DNA of 59,174 nt from an uncultured Intestinimonas sp. (GCF_944387725.1 NZ_CALXGA010000004.1:1-59174), one strand, 5' to 3'. Counted from the stretch's first letter, positions 1 through 8,194 are shown. Numbers and translations: made by a program. The notes: generated by a model from the sequence alone, not told the origin.

Positions 1-72
1 TTCCATCACCCGTCCTTAGTTTACCACCTATTCCACCTCCTCGCTATTTCTATTTTCTAACTTGATGGAGTA

Positions 73-1422
73 CTAGTCCCGGTCCCGGATGGGACTTCCA
101 GCGCTCCGGGCGGACACCCCGGCCCGGATGCGCTGGGCGGCCTCTTGGGGCCCGATCTTCACCTGCTCCCCCGAGGCCATATCCTTCACCGAGCAGAGCC
201 CGGCGGCAATCTCGTCCTCCCCCAGGAAGACCACATAGGGGATGCCCAGCTTGTCCGCATAGTTCATCTTGCTCTTGAACTTCTTCTTCTCGGTGTAAAT
301 CTGGGTCCGCACCCCCGCCTCCCGGAGGGTGGTGGCCAGGGCGATGGCGGGGGAGAGGTCCTCGGTCATGGGCAGCAGAAGGGCGTCGGCGGGGGCGGTG
401 AGAAGGTCCTCATTCAGATACCCCTGGTCCTCTAGTACAAAGAAGAGCCGAGTAAGTCCGATGGAAATTCCAACTCCAGGGAGTTGTTTCTCCGTGTAAT
501 ATTCCGCCAAGTTGTCATATCGCCCCCCGGAACAGATAGAACCAATCTCCGGGTGGTCCAGCATGACCGTCTCATAGACCGTGCCAGTGTAGTAGTCCAG
601 GCCCCGGGCGATGGTGAGGTCCACGGCGAAGTGGTCCTCCGGCACCCCGAAAGCGGAGAGGTAGCCCACCACCGTGGAGAGCTCCCCGACGCCCTGGTCC
701 AGCAGCTGGTTCTGCCCCCGAAGGTCCTCCAGGTCGGACATGGGGTCGGGAGTGGAGAGGAGGGCCAGCAGCCGGTCTGCCCCTTCCTCCGGCACACCGA
801 AGTCGCCGGTGAGGATGGCCCTGACTTTCTCCGGGCCGATCTTTTCCAGCTTGTCGATGGTCCGCATGATATCCCCGGAGCGCTCCCGGAGGCCCAGCAG
901 GTCAAAGAGGCCACTGAGGACTTTCCGGTTGTTGACCCGGATTTTGAACCGCCGCAGCCCCAGGGCGGTGAAGGTCTTGTAGATGATGGCGGGGACCTCG
1001 GCCTCATTGATGATGTCCAGGGCCCCGTCGCCGATGACGTCGATGTCGGCCTGGTAGAACTCCCGGAACCGCCCCCGCTGGGCCCGCTCCCCCCGGTAGA
1101 CCTTGCCGATCTGGAAGCGGCGGAAGGGAAAGGAGAGCTCATTGTGGTGGAGGGCCACATACTTGGCCAGGGGGACCGTCAGGTCGAAGCGGAGGGAGAG
1201 GTCGGTGTCCCCCTTGGTAAAGCGGTAGATCTGCTTTTCGGTCTCGCCTCCCCCTTTGGCCAGCAGGACCTCGCTGGCCTCGATGGCGGGGGTGTCCAGG
1301 GGGGTGAAGCCATAGAGGGCGTAGGTCCTCCGCAGAGTCTCTACCATACGGTCGAACTGGACCTGCCGGTGGGGCAGCAGTTCCATAAAGCCAGATAGGG
1401 TGCGTGGTTTGATGCGCTCCAT
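73..1422 (-). CDS. hisS: Histidyl-tRNA synthetase
   Basis: Charges tRNA-His with histidine in the cytoplasm (class II aminoacyl-tRNA synthetase). The 449-residue length is normal for the family. Class II motif 2 is visible as RGERAQRGRFREFYQ. The HisRS signatures ARGLDYYTGTVYE and SGGRYDNL follow, and a C-terminal anticodon-binding domain begins near residue 340. The ATG start is preceded by AAAGGAG. The gene stands alone behind a T-box leader with an intrinsic terminator, so expression should rise when tRNA-His is uncharged. Confidence 0.97.
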   Translation of the reverse strand: MERIKPRTLSGFMELLPHRQVQFDRMVETLRRTYALYGFTPLDTPAIEASEVLLAKGGGETEKQIYRFTKGDTDLSLRFDLTVPLAKYVALHHNELSFPFRRFQIGKVYRGERAQRGRFREFYQADIDVIGDGALDIINEAEVPAIIYKTFTALGLRRFKIRVNNRKVLSGLFDLLGLRERSGDIMRTIDKLEKIGPEKVRAILTGDFGVPEEGADRLLALLSTPDPMSDLEDLRGQNQLLDQGVGELSTVVGYLSAFGVPEDHFAVDLTIARGLDYYTGTVYETVMLDHPEIGSICSGGRYDNLAEYYTEKQLPGVGISIGLTRLFFVLEDQGYLNEDLLTAPADALLLPMTEDLSPAIALATTLREAGVRTQIYTEKKKFKSKMNYADKLGIPYVVFLGEDEIAAGLCSVKDMASGEQVKIGPQEAAQRIRAGVSARSAGSPIRDRD

Positions 1423-1458
1423 TTACAACGCTCCTTTGTATATAATCAGCGGGGGGAC

Positions 1459-1720
1459 AAAAAGGCGCTTCCGCCCCGGCAATGGGACGAAAGCGCCTGC
1501 CTCCGTGGTGCCACCCATTTTCAACGGCCTGTGGAAAACCGGCCGTCCTCGCGCCTTCTGTTGCGGGAAGGGAACCGCGCCCGTCTCCGGGCCCGCTGCT
1601 GGGGCCGTCTTCTCCCGCTCCTGTCCGCAGAGCGCTTTCAGCCGGCGGCGCTCCTCTCTGTCCGGCGGTGCTGCGGGGTACTCCTGCTCCGTCCTCGCGG
1701 TGTCTTTGATGATATTATCC
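1459..1720 (-). promoter_or_regulatory. T-box riboswitch leader of hisS
   Basis: On the minus strand the conserved T-box sequence GGTGGCACCACGG (about 1503-1517) lies just before an intrinsic terminator (arms 1463-1470 and 1491-1498, then a T-run). This is the usual antiterminator/terminator arrangement. The upstream part contains stem-I-like elements such as AGAGAG and GGAGTACC. It senses uncharged tRNA, by inference tRNA-His. The 5' edge is approximate and I did not assign the specifier codon. Confidence 0.85.
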
Positions 1721-1767
1721 CACAATGGAGAAAAAGTCAATGGAAATCTCCACACTTTTCCGCAGCT

Positions 1768-1776
1768 TGTGGATAA
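1768..1776 (-). other. Consensus DnaA box
   Basis: TGTGGATAA on the plus strand (TTATCCACA on the minus strand) is an exact consensus DnaA box. It lies between hisS and the next gene, 21 kb from oriC. It is isolated, so any role is uncertain. Confidence 0.45.
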
Positions 1777-1812
1777 ATCCTCTTGCCGGTTTCTACATCC
1801 GCGATTTAAATG

Positions 1813-1841
1813 AAAAAACCGCCCCATTCTGGGAACGGTTA
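1813..1841 (-). terminator. Intrinsic terminator overlapping the stop of the preceding gene
   Basis: On the minus strand an imperfect hairpin (AACCG...CGGTT) with a short loop is followed by TTTTTTC. Its 5' arm starts at the stop codon of the 289-residue membrane protein gene. Confidence 0.6.
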
Positions 1842-2708
1842 AAAGACTGGGCGCAGGCCGCAGCGGCCTGCGGTCATCTGCCCCAGGTTTCCCTCCCAGC
1901 TCCTTTCCGCCGCGGGACCAAGACTGGTCAGCTCCAGGCCGTCCTCTGTATGGACGGTCAGGTAGCAGTTGTAGTGGTAATCCTCTCCCTCCACAAGATA
2001 AGCCCCCAGGTCGGCGTTCCACAGACCTTCCACATCTTGGACAGCCTGAACCTGTCCGGCAAGGGAACCGGCGTCCTCTGGGTCCAGAATGGCGTACCGC
2101 ACCTCCACCCACACCGCTTCCGCCAGGAGGTTGGGCTGAACACCTCTTGGGTCCAGCTCGATCTGGAGAACCGTGTCCAACCCCCCCGCGCCCAACGGCT
2201 CCCATTGGACCTTGCACTCCATGGAGAGGGCCTCCTCCGTCCGCAGACTGGGCAGGGCCTCCCGCCGGATGCTCTCCGCCGTGCCCAGGGCCGCCACCGG
2301 GGCTACCTCCTCCCGGAGGGAACAGGTGAGGCGCCCCCGGAGCCAGCCGGAGCCGTCATCGGTGAGTGGGACGCTCTCCCCGGTGTCCAGGCTCAGAAGG
2401 GCGGTCTCGCCCGCCCGGAACTCCTTGGGCATCACCCCCGCCTCCAGCACCAGGGCCCCGTCCTCATAGCGCAGGGTCGTCTCCGTCTGAGAAAAGAGAC
2501 TGGCCTCCCGCTCCAGGGCCTCCTGGAGGGCCGCCTCCTGGCGGTCCATGGCCTCCCGATAGTCCTCCCGGAGATGATTGAAGTCCTCCTGGAGTGCGTG
2601 GATTTCCCCGTAAAGCCGGTTCATCTGACCGAAGAGGTCCCAGTTCATCCCCAGCAGCGCAGCCAGGGCGGCCCCGGCGGCCAGGGCAGGCAGTTTTTTC
2701 TTGTCCAT
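1839..2708 (-). CDS. Membrane-anchored protein of unknown function with coiled coil
   Basis: Encodes 289 residues. I do not recognise the family. An N-terminal membrane segment (about residues 7-25, after MDKKK) is followed by a charged heptad-like coiled-coil stretch (about 28-70). The rest is a predicted extracytoplasmic region rich in beta-type sequence. The ATG at 2708 is chosen because AAGGAGAGG lies 8 bases upstream. A longer open frame runs to 2885 but reads through a repeat element. The 162-bp MITE ends immediately 5' of the Shine-Dalgarno, so the promoter must be inside or beyond the element. Confidence 0.8.
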   Translation of the reverse strand: MDKKKLPALAAGAALAALLGMNWDLFGQMNRLYGEIHALQEDFNHLREDYREAMDRQEAALQEALEREASLFSQTETTLRYEDGALVLEAGVMPKEFRAGETALLSLDTGESVPLTDDGSGWLRGRLTCSLREEVAPVAALGTAESIRREALPSLRTEEALSMECKVQWEPLGAGGLDTVLQIELDPRGVQPNLLAEAVWVEVRYAILDPEDAGSLAGQVQAVQDVEGLWNADLGAYLVEGEDYHYNCYLTVHTEDGLELTSLGPAAERSWEGNLGQMTAGRCGLRPVF

Positions 2709-2727
2709 CGCAGAAACCCTCTCCTTA

Positions 2728-2889
2728 GGGCTTGTTTGAAAATTGGCGATGTGTCCAGCAGCGAGGGATTTTGAGCCGCTGGCAAGCAATTTTTTCGCAG
2801 GAATCCTGGCGGATTTCAAGGAAAAATTGCGCCGTCCAGGGGGCAAAAGACCCGCTGATTGGGTATGTTGCCATTTTTCAAACAAGCCC
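2728..2889. mobile_element. MITE-1 copy 1 (162 bp, TA-flanked)
   Basis: A near-palindromic element begins GGGCTTGTTTGAAA and ends with its reverse complement, with TA on both sides (2726-2727 and 2890-2891). The core is a long inverted repeat centred near 2808. It encodes nothing convincing. TA flanks suggest mobilisation by an IS630/Tc1-mariner-type transposase (inference). It shares an internal subtype with the copy at 40938-41099. Confidence 0.9.
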
Positions 2890-2892
2890 TAG

Positions 2893-2933
2893 AAAAAGGG
2901 CCCGCTCCTTCTGAAAGCGGAGGGGCGGGCCCT
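2893..2933 (-). terminator. Terminator after mgsA
   Basis: GC-rich hairpin (AGGGCCCGC...GCGGGCCCT on the minus strand) followed by CCCTTTTTCT. It ends the minD-mgsA transcription unit just before the MITE. Confidence 0.8.
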
Positions 2934-2949
2934 GATATTTGGGCAGAGA

Positions 2950-3366
2950 CTACACGGTGAAGGGGACGGTCTTGGGGCTGACGATGTCCCGCCAGTCCAG
3001 ATCCCCCCGCTCCAGGCCGTGAATGAGCATTTCGGCGGTGCCCACGTTGGTGGCGTAGGGGATGTTGTACTGGTCACACAGACGGCTGATGTAGTCGATT
3101 TCCTTGTCCAGGTTGTGGCTCTGGGGGTCGGTGAAAAAGAGCACCATGTCGATCTCGTTGTAGGCGATCCGGGCCCCGATCTGTTGGCTGCCCCCGTGCT
3201 CATGGGACAAAAAGAGGTTCACCGGCAGGCCGGTAGCCTCGGCCACCATTTTTCCGGTGGTATTGGTGGCGCAGACGGTGTGCTTGGAGAGGATGCCGCA
3301 GTAAGCGATGCAGAACTGCACCATCAATTCCTTTTTTCGGTCGTGGCTCATCAGCGCGATGTTCAT
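2950..3366 (-). CDS. mgsA: Methylglyoxal synthase family protein
   Basis: The family converts dihydroxyacetone phosphate to methylglyoxal and phosphate. The 138-residue length and fold motifs fit: N-terminal NIALMSHDRKK, the phosphate-binding TNTTGK, and the C-terminal IPYATNVGTAEMLI. The ATG at 3366 is preferred because GAGGGAGA precedes it. Oddity: the family loop with the catalytic Asp (GGDQQ, E. coli D71) reads GGSQQ here (Ser60), so true synthase activity is uncertain. It follows minD by 43 bases and is probably co-transcribed; a minD-mgsA neighbourhood is known in Clostridia. Confidence 0.85.
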   Translation of the reverse strand: MNIALMSHDRKKELMVQFCIAYCGILSKHTVCATNTTGKMVAEATGLPVNLFLSHEHGGSQQIGARIAYNEIDMVLFFTDPQSHNLDKEIDYISRLCDQYNIPYATNVGTAEMLIHGLERGDLDWRDIVSPKTVPFTV

Positions 3367-3409
3367 TTCTCCCTCATCCTCTCTTTTCCACAAAGGCCCT
3401 TTCCCGGAC

Positions 3410-4150
3410 CTATCGGAGCTTCATCAGGGGGACCCGCTCCCCGACGAGTCGCTTGGCGATGTTTAAGTAGGCCAGGGCGGCCCCCCGGCGGCTGAACAGA
3501 ATCAGGGGCTCCCCACGGTTGGCGGACAGCATGACATCAGGGTCCTCGGGAACCACCCCCAGCAGGGGGAGTCCGGCGGCGTCCATCGCGTCGTCAATGG
3601 TGGTGTGAAGCCGCCGCAGCAGCTTCGGCTGAACCCGGTTCATCACCAGATGAATGGTCTCCAGCGTCCGGGTCAGCTCCACCACCGTCTTCTGGGCGTC
3701 CCGCAGGGCAGAGGAGTCGCTGGTGGAGACCACCAGCCCCCGGTCCGCCCCGCAGACGGCAAGCCGGAAGCCGCTCCCAAGTCCCGCCGGGGAGTCCATC
3801 AGGATGTAGTCGAACCGCTCCCGGGCCCGCCGGAGCAGCTCCCGCATCTTCTCCGGGTCCAGCCCCTCCCTGGGGGGATAAACCGGGGCCGTGAGGAGGT
3901 AGAGCCCCCGAATCACCGGATGTTCCACGGCTGCCCGCTCCAGGGAGCACCGCCCGGCCATCACATCGGAAAAATCCATCAGGGCCCGGTCCGTCATGCC
4001 CAGGGAGATGTCCAGGTTCCGCAGGCCGATGTCCATGTCAATGCACAGGGTCCGATGGTTCAGGGCGGCCAGGCAGGAGGCCACGCCCCCGGTGAGGGAG
4101 GTCTTGCCTGTGCCGCCCTTCCCGGATGTGACCACGATTGCTGTTCCCAT
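3410..4150 (-). CDS. minD: Septum-site-determining ATPase MinD
   Basis: ParA/MinD-family ATPase that positions the division septum at the membrane. A deviant Walker A motif (GKGGTGKTS) spans residues 10-18, and DSPAG marks the MinD switch. At 246 residues it is about 20 shorter than typical MinD, and the C-terminal membrane-targeting amphipathic helix is either very short (AKRLVGERVPLMKLR) or absent. A GGAGGAAGG Shine-Dalgarno precedes the ATG. No minC or minE is adjacent. Confidence 0.88.
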   Translation of the reverse strand: MGTAIVVTSGKGGTGKTSLTGGVASCLAALNHRTLCIDMDIGLRNLDISLGMTDRALMDFSDVMAGRCSLERAAVEHPVIRGLYLLTAPVYPPREGLDPEKMRELLRRARERFDYILMDSPAGLGSGFRLAVCGADRGLVVSTSDSSALRDAQKTVVELTRTLETIHLVMNRVQPKLLRRLHTTIDDAMDAAGLPLLGVVPEDPDVMLSANRGEPLILFSRRGAALAYLNIAKRLVGERVPLMKLR

Positions 4151-4252
4151 TGCCTTCCTCCTCAGCCTTGTCTCTCATTATACCATTTCATTGGGCAGAT
4201 ATCAAATCATATTTGTGAAAAATGGGCAAAAATTTTCGCTTCGCTGCCCAAA

Positions 4253-4960
4253 TTATAAGGGGGCCTTGCGGATTCTCGCCCAGCGGCGGGGATAGCCCTT
4301 GGGGGTGGGAGCGATTTTCTCCACCGCCGCCACCGTCCGCTTCACCTCAGTCCCGGGGATGGCGTAGTGCCAGGCGGGCAGCAGCCGCCCCCCCAGCACC
4401 GATACCGCCCGGCCGGCGGCGTCCACCTCCGCCTGACAGCCTGCGGCCTTCATGGCCAGGAAGCGGCCCCCCACCCGCACAAAGGGCAGGCACAGCTCCG
4501 CCAGGACCCGCAGATCGGCCACCGCCCGGGCGGCGGCGAAGTCAAAGGCCTCCCGCCAGTCCGGCTCCTGGGCCAGCTCCTCGGCCCGGTCGTGGCGGAG
4601 GGTCACCCCCTCCAGTCCCAGCGCCTGGCACACGGTCTCCAGCCAGTCCAGCCGCTTCCCCAGGCTGTCCACCAGGGTCAGCCGCAGGTCAGGCGCCAGC
4701 ACCTTGAGCACCACGCCGGGAAAGCCCGCCCCGGTGCCCACGTCCACCAGAGAGGCCCCCGCCAGTCCGGCGCAGCCCAGCAGGGCGGCTGAGTCCAGAA
4801 AGTGCAGGGTGGCCACCTCCTCCGGCCGGGTGATGGCGGTAAGGTTCATCACCTGGTTCTGCTCCAGCAGCAGCTGGCCGTAGCGCATCAGCTTCTCCAC
4901 CGCTCCCGCAGGGGGCGCGATACCCAGCTCCGCCAGCCCCTGTTCCAGCAGCCCTCTCAC
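4253..4960 (-). CDS. rsmG: 16S rRNA (guanine527-N7)-methyltransferase
   Basis: SAM-dependent methyltransferase of 16S rRNA G527; loss commonly gives low-level streptomycin resistance. The 235 residues carry the SAM-binding motif VDVGTGAGFPGVVLK (about 78-92) and the N-terminal NLTAI signature. Translation starts at GTG 4960, four bases past the upstream gene's stop, so coupling is likely. In many Firmicutes it follows mnmG; here mnmE and mnmG are absent from the neighbourhood. Confidence 0.95.
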   Translation of the reverse strand: MRGLLEQGLAELGIAPPAGAVEKLMRYGQLLLEQNQVMNLTAITRPEEVATLHFLDSAALLGCAGLAGASLVDVGTGAGFPGVVLKVLAPDLRLTLVDSLGKRLDWLETVCQALGLEGVTLRHDRAEELAQEPDWREAFDFAAARAVADLRVLAELCLPFVRVGGRFLAMKAAGCQAEVDAAGRAVSVLGGRLLPAWHYAIPGTEVKRTVAAVEKIAPTPKGYPRRWARIRKAPL

Positions 4961-4964
4961 AGCC

Positions 4965-5300
4965 TCACCCCCAAAAATTCCGCAGCAGGGAGGGAATGCC
5001 CGACCACAGGTTCAGCCCAATGAGCACCAGGCAGGCCCCGGTGAGCAGCACGCAGGCGGGGAGCCCCCCCCGGCCCAGGCGGCGCCGGAGGATGGCGGTG
5101 GCGGCCAGTCCGCCCAGGGCGGGGCAGAGGAAGAGGGGGCCTAGGCCGATGAGGAACCGGGCGGTGGCCAGATAGTAGGTAAAGGCCGCCAGGATCATCA
5201 GCATGTAGACCACGCCCACCCAGGCCCAGGCCCGCTTCACCGGCGAGGCGTAGACCACCGGGGCCCGCTCCTCCTCCTCAGGGCGCTTCTCCTCCGGCAT
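4965..5300 (-). CDS. Small membrane protein of unknown function
   Basis: 111 residues with a charged, Glu-rich N-terminus and three hydrophobic segments (about 25-45, 50-68 and 80-103). The ATG at 5300 is chosen because AAGGAGG lies 8 bases upstream; the in-frame GTG at 5309 lies within that site. It overlaps the 3' end of mscL by 23 bases and abuts rsmG, so the three genes form a compact operon. Family not recognised. Confidence 0.75.
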   Translation of the reverse strand: MPEEKRPEEEERAPVVYASPVKRAWAWVGVVYMLMILAAFTYYLATARFLIGLGPLFLCPALGGLAATAILRRRLGRGGLPACVLLTGACLVLIGLNLWSGIPSLLRNFWG

Positions 5301-5733
5301 GGCCGGCACCTCCTTCCGTCTCCCGGACCCGCTGCCCTTCCCGCAGCAGGTCCCGGATCTCTGTCAGCAGCTTCTCCTCGTTGGAGGGGGCAGGGGGCGT
5401 CGGAGCCGCCTCCTTCTTCCGCCACAGGCCGTTCACCGCCTTCATCATACAAAAGACTACAAAGGCCATGATGAGGAAGTTGAGTACAGCGTTGAGAAAG
5501 CTCCCCACCATCAGGTCCCCGCCGCCGGGCAGGGGGATGCTCAGGGCGGAGAGGTCCTCGTTGTCCCCGGCGAAGACGCCCAGGACGGGGTTGATGATAT
5601 CGTTGACCAGAGAGTTGGTGATGGCGTTGAAGGCGCCGCCGATAAGGACGCCCACCGCCAGGTCCATGACGTTCCCCCGGGTGATGAATTTGCGGAATTC
5701 AGCAAAAAAGCCCTTGGCATTGTCTTTTCCCAT
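5278..5733 (-). CDS. mscL: Large-conductance mechanosensitive channel MscL
   Basis: Homopentameric inner-membrane channel that opens on hypo-osmotic shock. 151 residues. The hallmark RGNVMDLAVGVLIGGAF (about 14-30) starts TM1, and a second TM (about 75-98, FLIMAFVVFCMMKAV) is followed by a charged cytoplasmic helix with KLLTEIRDLL. The ATG at 5733 is preceded by AGAAAGG. Length is within the family range. Confidence 0.95.
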   Translation of the reverse strand: MGKDNAKGFFAEFRKFITRGNVMDLAVGVLIGGAFNAITNSLVNDIINPVLGVFAGDNEDLSALSIPLPGGGDLMVGSFLNAVLNFLIMAFVVFCMMKAVNGLWRKKEAAPTPPAPSNEEKLLTEIRDLLREGQRVRETEGGAGHAGGEAP

Positions 5734-5765
5734 GGTACAGCCTTTCTTATCCAAAATCAGGGAGG

Positions 5766-6704
5766 TCAGCTTGCCGGCAGGAGCACCCGCCGGGACGGGT
5801 CCACAATCCGGGCCAAAACCACCGCCAGCTCGGCCCGGGTGAGGCCCCGGTTCCCGGCAAAGGCCCCGGAGGCGTCCACACCGGTGAGAATACCCGCCCG
5901 GTAGAGGGTTAAGGCGGCCTGGTCCGCCGTGTCGGGGATCATCTCCACCTGGTTGATGGGGGTCAGCTCCTCCGCCGGCAGAGCGGAGCACAGCCACTCC
6001 GCCAGGTCCAGCCGGGTGGCGGGGTCCTCAAAGGCGGCCTCCTCCGGCTGGCTGTCCAGAAGCTCGTGCTCCCGGGCATACCACAGGGCGTTGCGGTACC
6101 ACATGCCAGTGGCCGGGGCGGGGAGGAAGGAGGCAAACTCCCGGTTGAAGGCGGTGTAGTCGGAGCCTGGGTCGGCCACGAACTCCATCCGGGCGGCGTA
6201 GCCCTCCGCCGGGGCCAGGCTTCCGGTGAGCACCTGTTTGCCGTTGAGAATCAGCACGGCGCTGGCCGCGCCCCCCGCCGGGGTCAGGGCCTGGCCCTCG
6301 GCCTCGGTGACGGTGAGATAGAGGTGGAGCTGCCGGGGGTTCTGGGTGTCGAAGCGGTAAGTGAGGTCCCGGTTTTGCTCACAGGTGTTGAAGGACAGGA
6401 GCACCGCTCCGGCGGGGGTGGTGATGGCGCCGGTGCCCCAGCTCTCCGGGGCCTCCGGCAGGTCTCCCTGGCCCCCCCCGGCCCGGTAGTGGAGCCGGGC
6501 GGCCACGGTCATGACCTCCGCCAGGGTCACCGCCCCCTGGGGAGAAAAGGTATCCGCTCCGGTGCCCTGGAGCAGGCCGGCTTCGACACACAGCTCCGCG
6601 CTGTCGGCGTACCAGGCCCCCTCCGGCACGTCGGAAAAGGCCAGGGCCCGGCCCGGGAGGAGCAGGGCCAGGAGCAGCCCCGCCACGGCAATTCGCCTTT
6701 TCAT
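5766..6704 (-). CDS. Exported SLH-domain protein
   Basis: 312 residues. A signal peptide (MKRR, then a Leu-rich core ending about ALA at residue 22) is followed by an S-layer-homology repeat (FSDVPEGAWYADSAELCVEAGLLQGTG). The middle region (about 70-190) is unrecognised, and two degenerate SLH-like repeats lie near the C-terminus (about 185-305). SLH domains bind pyruvylated wall polysaccharides, so this is probably a surface protein. Of the two possible ATGs (6710 and 6704), the second is better spaced from GAGAGG. Confidence 0.82.
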   Translation of the reverse strand: MKRRIAVAGLLLALLLPGRALAFSDVPEGAWYADSAELCVEAGLLQGTGADTFSPQGAVTLAEVMTVAARLHYRAGGGQGDLPEAPESWGTGAITTPAGAVLLSFNTCEQNRDLTYRFDTQNPRQLHLYLTVTEAEGQALTPAGGAASAVLILNGKQVLTGSLAPAEGYAARMEFVADPGSDYTAFNREFASFLPAPATGMWYRNALWYAREHELLDSQPEEAAFEDPATRLDLAEWLCSALPAEELTPINQVEMIPDTADQAALTLYRAGILTGVDASGAFAGNRGLTRAELAVVLARIVDPSRRVLLPAS

Positions 6705-6740
6705 TTGCATCCTCTCTTTCTGCGTTGGGCAGGGAAGGGG

Positions 6741-8048
6741 TCACTTCTGTTTGGGAATCAGGACTTCCTTCCCGCCCATATAGGGCTGGAGCACCTGTGG
6801 AATCTTCACGCTGCCGTCGGCCTGAAGGTTGTTCTCCAGCAGGGCAATGAGCATCCGGGGAGGCGCCACACAGGTGTTGTTCAGGGTGTGGGCCAGGTAG
6901 TTCTTGCCGTCCTCCCCCCGGATGCGGATTTTCAGCCTTCTGGCCTGGGCGTCCCCCAGGTTGGAGCAGGAGCAGACCTCAAAATACTTCTTCTGCCGGG
7001 GGCTCCAGGCCTCGATGTCGCAGGACTTCACCTTCAAATCCGCCAGATCGCCGGAACAGCACTCCAGCTGCCGTACCGGGATGTCGAAGCTGCGGAAGAG
7101 CTCCACCGAGTAGCGCCACATCTTTTCATACCACTCCATGGAGTCCTCTGGCTTGCAGACCACGATCATCTCCTGCTTCTCAAACTGGTGGATGCGGTAG
7201 ACCCCCCGCTCCTCGATGCCGTGGGAGCCCTTCTCCTTGCGAAAACAGGGGGAGTAGGAGGTGAGGGTCTGGGGGAGCTTCTCCTCCGGGAGAATCTGGT
7301 CGATAAAGCGGCCGATCATGGAGTGCTCGCTGGTGCCGATGAGGTAGAGGTCCTCCCCCTCAATCTTATACATCATGCTGTCCATGTCGGTCTGGCTCAT
7401 GACTCCCTCCACCACGTTGCCGTGGATCATGAAGGGGGGGATGCAGTAGGTGAAGCCCTTGTCGATCATAAAGTCCCGGCCGTAGGCCAGCACCGCCTCG
7501 TGGAGCCGGGCGATGTCCCCCAGGAGGTAGTAGAAGCCCTGTCCGGCCACCCGGCCCGCGGCGTCCATGTCAATGCCGTCAAAGGACTCCATTATCTCGG
7601 TGTGATAGGGGATGGGGAAGTCGGGGACCAGGGGCTCCCCGAAGCGCTCCACCTCCACGTTGGCGGAGTCGTCGGGGCCGATGGGCACCGAGGGATCAAT
7701 GATCTGGGGGATCACCAGCAGTATCTTGTGGATTTCTCGGGCCAGCGCATCCTCCCGGCCCTCCAGATAGGCCAGCCGGTCGGCGTCGGCCTTGACCTCA
7801 GCCTTGAGCTGTTCGGCCTCCTGGAGCTTGGAGGGGTCCTTCTTGGACTGTCCCATGAGGATGCCCACCTGCTTGCTCTTGGTGTTTCGGGCGGTGCGGA
7901 GGTCCTGGGCCTCCTGGATGGTTTTCCGGTTCTCGGCATCCAGCGAGAGCACCTGGTCCACCAGGGGGAGCTTTTCGTCCTGGAATTTCTTTCGAATGTT
8001 CTCTTTCACGGCCTCCGGGTTCTCCCGGATGAATTTGATGTCCAGCAT
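6741..8048 (-). CDS. serS: Seryl-tRNA synthetase
   Basis: Charges tRNA-Ser and tRNA-Sec. At 435 residues it is standard length. The N-terminal antiparallel coiled-coil arm (about 28-100) is followed by the class II core with motif 2 (SPCFRKEKGSHG) and motif 3 near the C-terminus. GAGGTG precedes the ATG. No T-box sequence is visible upstream. A parS site lies 130 bp upstream, downstream of the parA-parB operon. Confidence 0.96.
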   Translation of the reverse strand: MLDIKFIRENPEAVKENIRKKFQDEKLPLVDQVLSLDAENRKTIQEAQDLRTARNTKSKQVGILMGQSKKDPSKLQEAEQLKAEVKADADRLAYLEGREDALAREIHKILLVIPQIIDPSVPIGPDDSANVEVERFGEPLVPDFPIPYHTEIMESFDGIDMDAAGRVAGQGFYYLLGDIARLHEAVLAYGRDFMIDKGFTYCIPPFMIHGNVVEGVMSQTDMDSMMYKIEGEDLYLIGTSEHSMIGRFIDQILPEEKLPQTLTSYSPCFRKEKGSHGIEERGVYRIHQFEKQEMIVVCKPEDSMEWYEKMWRYSVELFRSFDIPVRQLECCSGDLADLKVKSCDIEAWSPRQKKYFEVCSCSNLGDAQARRLKIRIRGEDGKNYLAHTLNNTCVAPPRMLIALLENNLQADGSVKIPQVLQPYMGGKEVLIPKQK

Positions 8049-8177
8049 CTTTTTTCACCTCATTGTTTTTGTGGGGCGGGCTCCACCCCCGGGGGCTGGC
8101 CTGGCCAGGGCAGGCGCACTTCCGGCAGGTGTCCGGACCCCAGGGTCAGAACTTCCCTAAAAAGGGCATCGGCCCTG

Positions 8178-8193
8178 TGTTTCACGTGAAACA
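8178..8193. other. parS: parS centromere site 1
   Basis: TGTTTCACGTGAAACA is a perfect 16-bp palindrome, one base off the B. subtilis parS consensus. It lies two bases after the stop of the gene downstream of parB. It is a loading site for Spo0J/ParB. Confidence 0.93.
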
Positions 8194-8194
8194 A

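Noticed and set aside
2732-2914. Short ORFs reading MFENWRCVQ and relatives within each 162-bp repeat
   Set aside because: They start at a TTG inside the terminal repeat, have no ribosome site and change with the element. They are reading frames in a non-coding MITE, and they also create false N-terminal extensions on neighbouring genes.
8049-8177. GC-rich structured spacer upstream of serS as SRP RNA, 6S RNA or a serine T-box
   Set aside because: Hairpins can be drawn, but the conserved SRP GGAAG-type core, 6S bubble and T-box GGTGGCACC are absent.
6066-8189. A 707-codon plus-strand open frame opposite serS and the SLH protein
   Set aside because: Shadow of GC-rich genes on the other strand. 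The minus strand has clear SerRS motifs and ribosome sites, and this frame has no recognisable domain.
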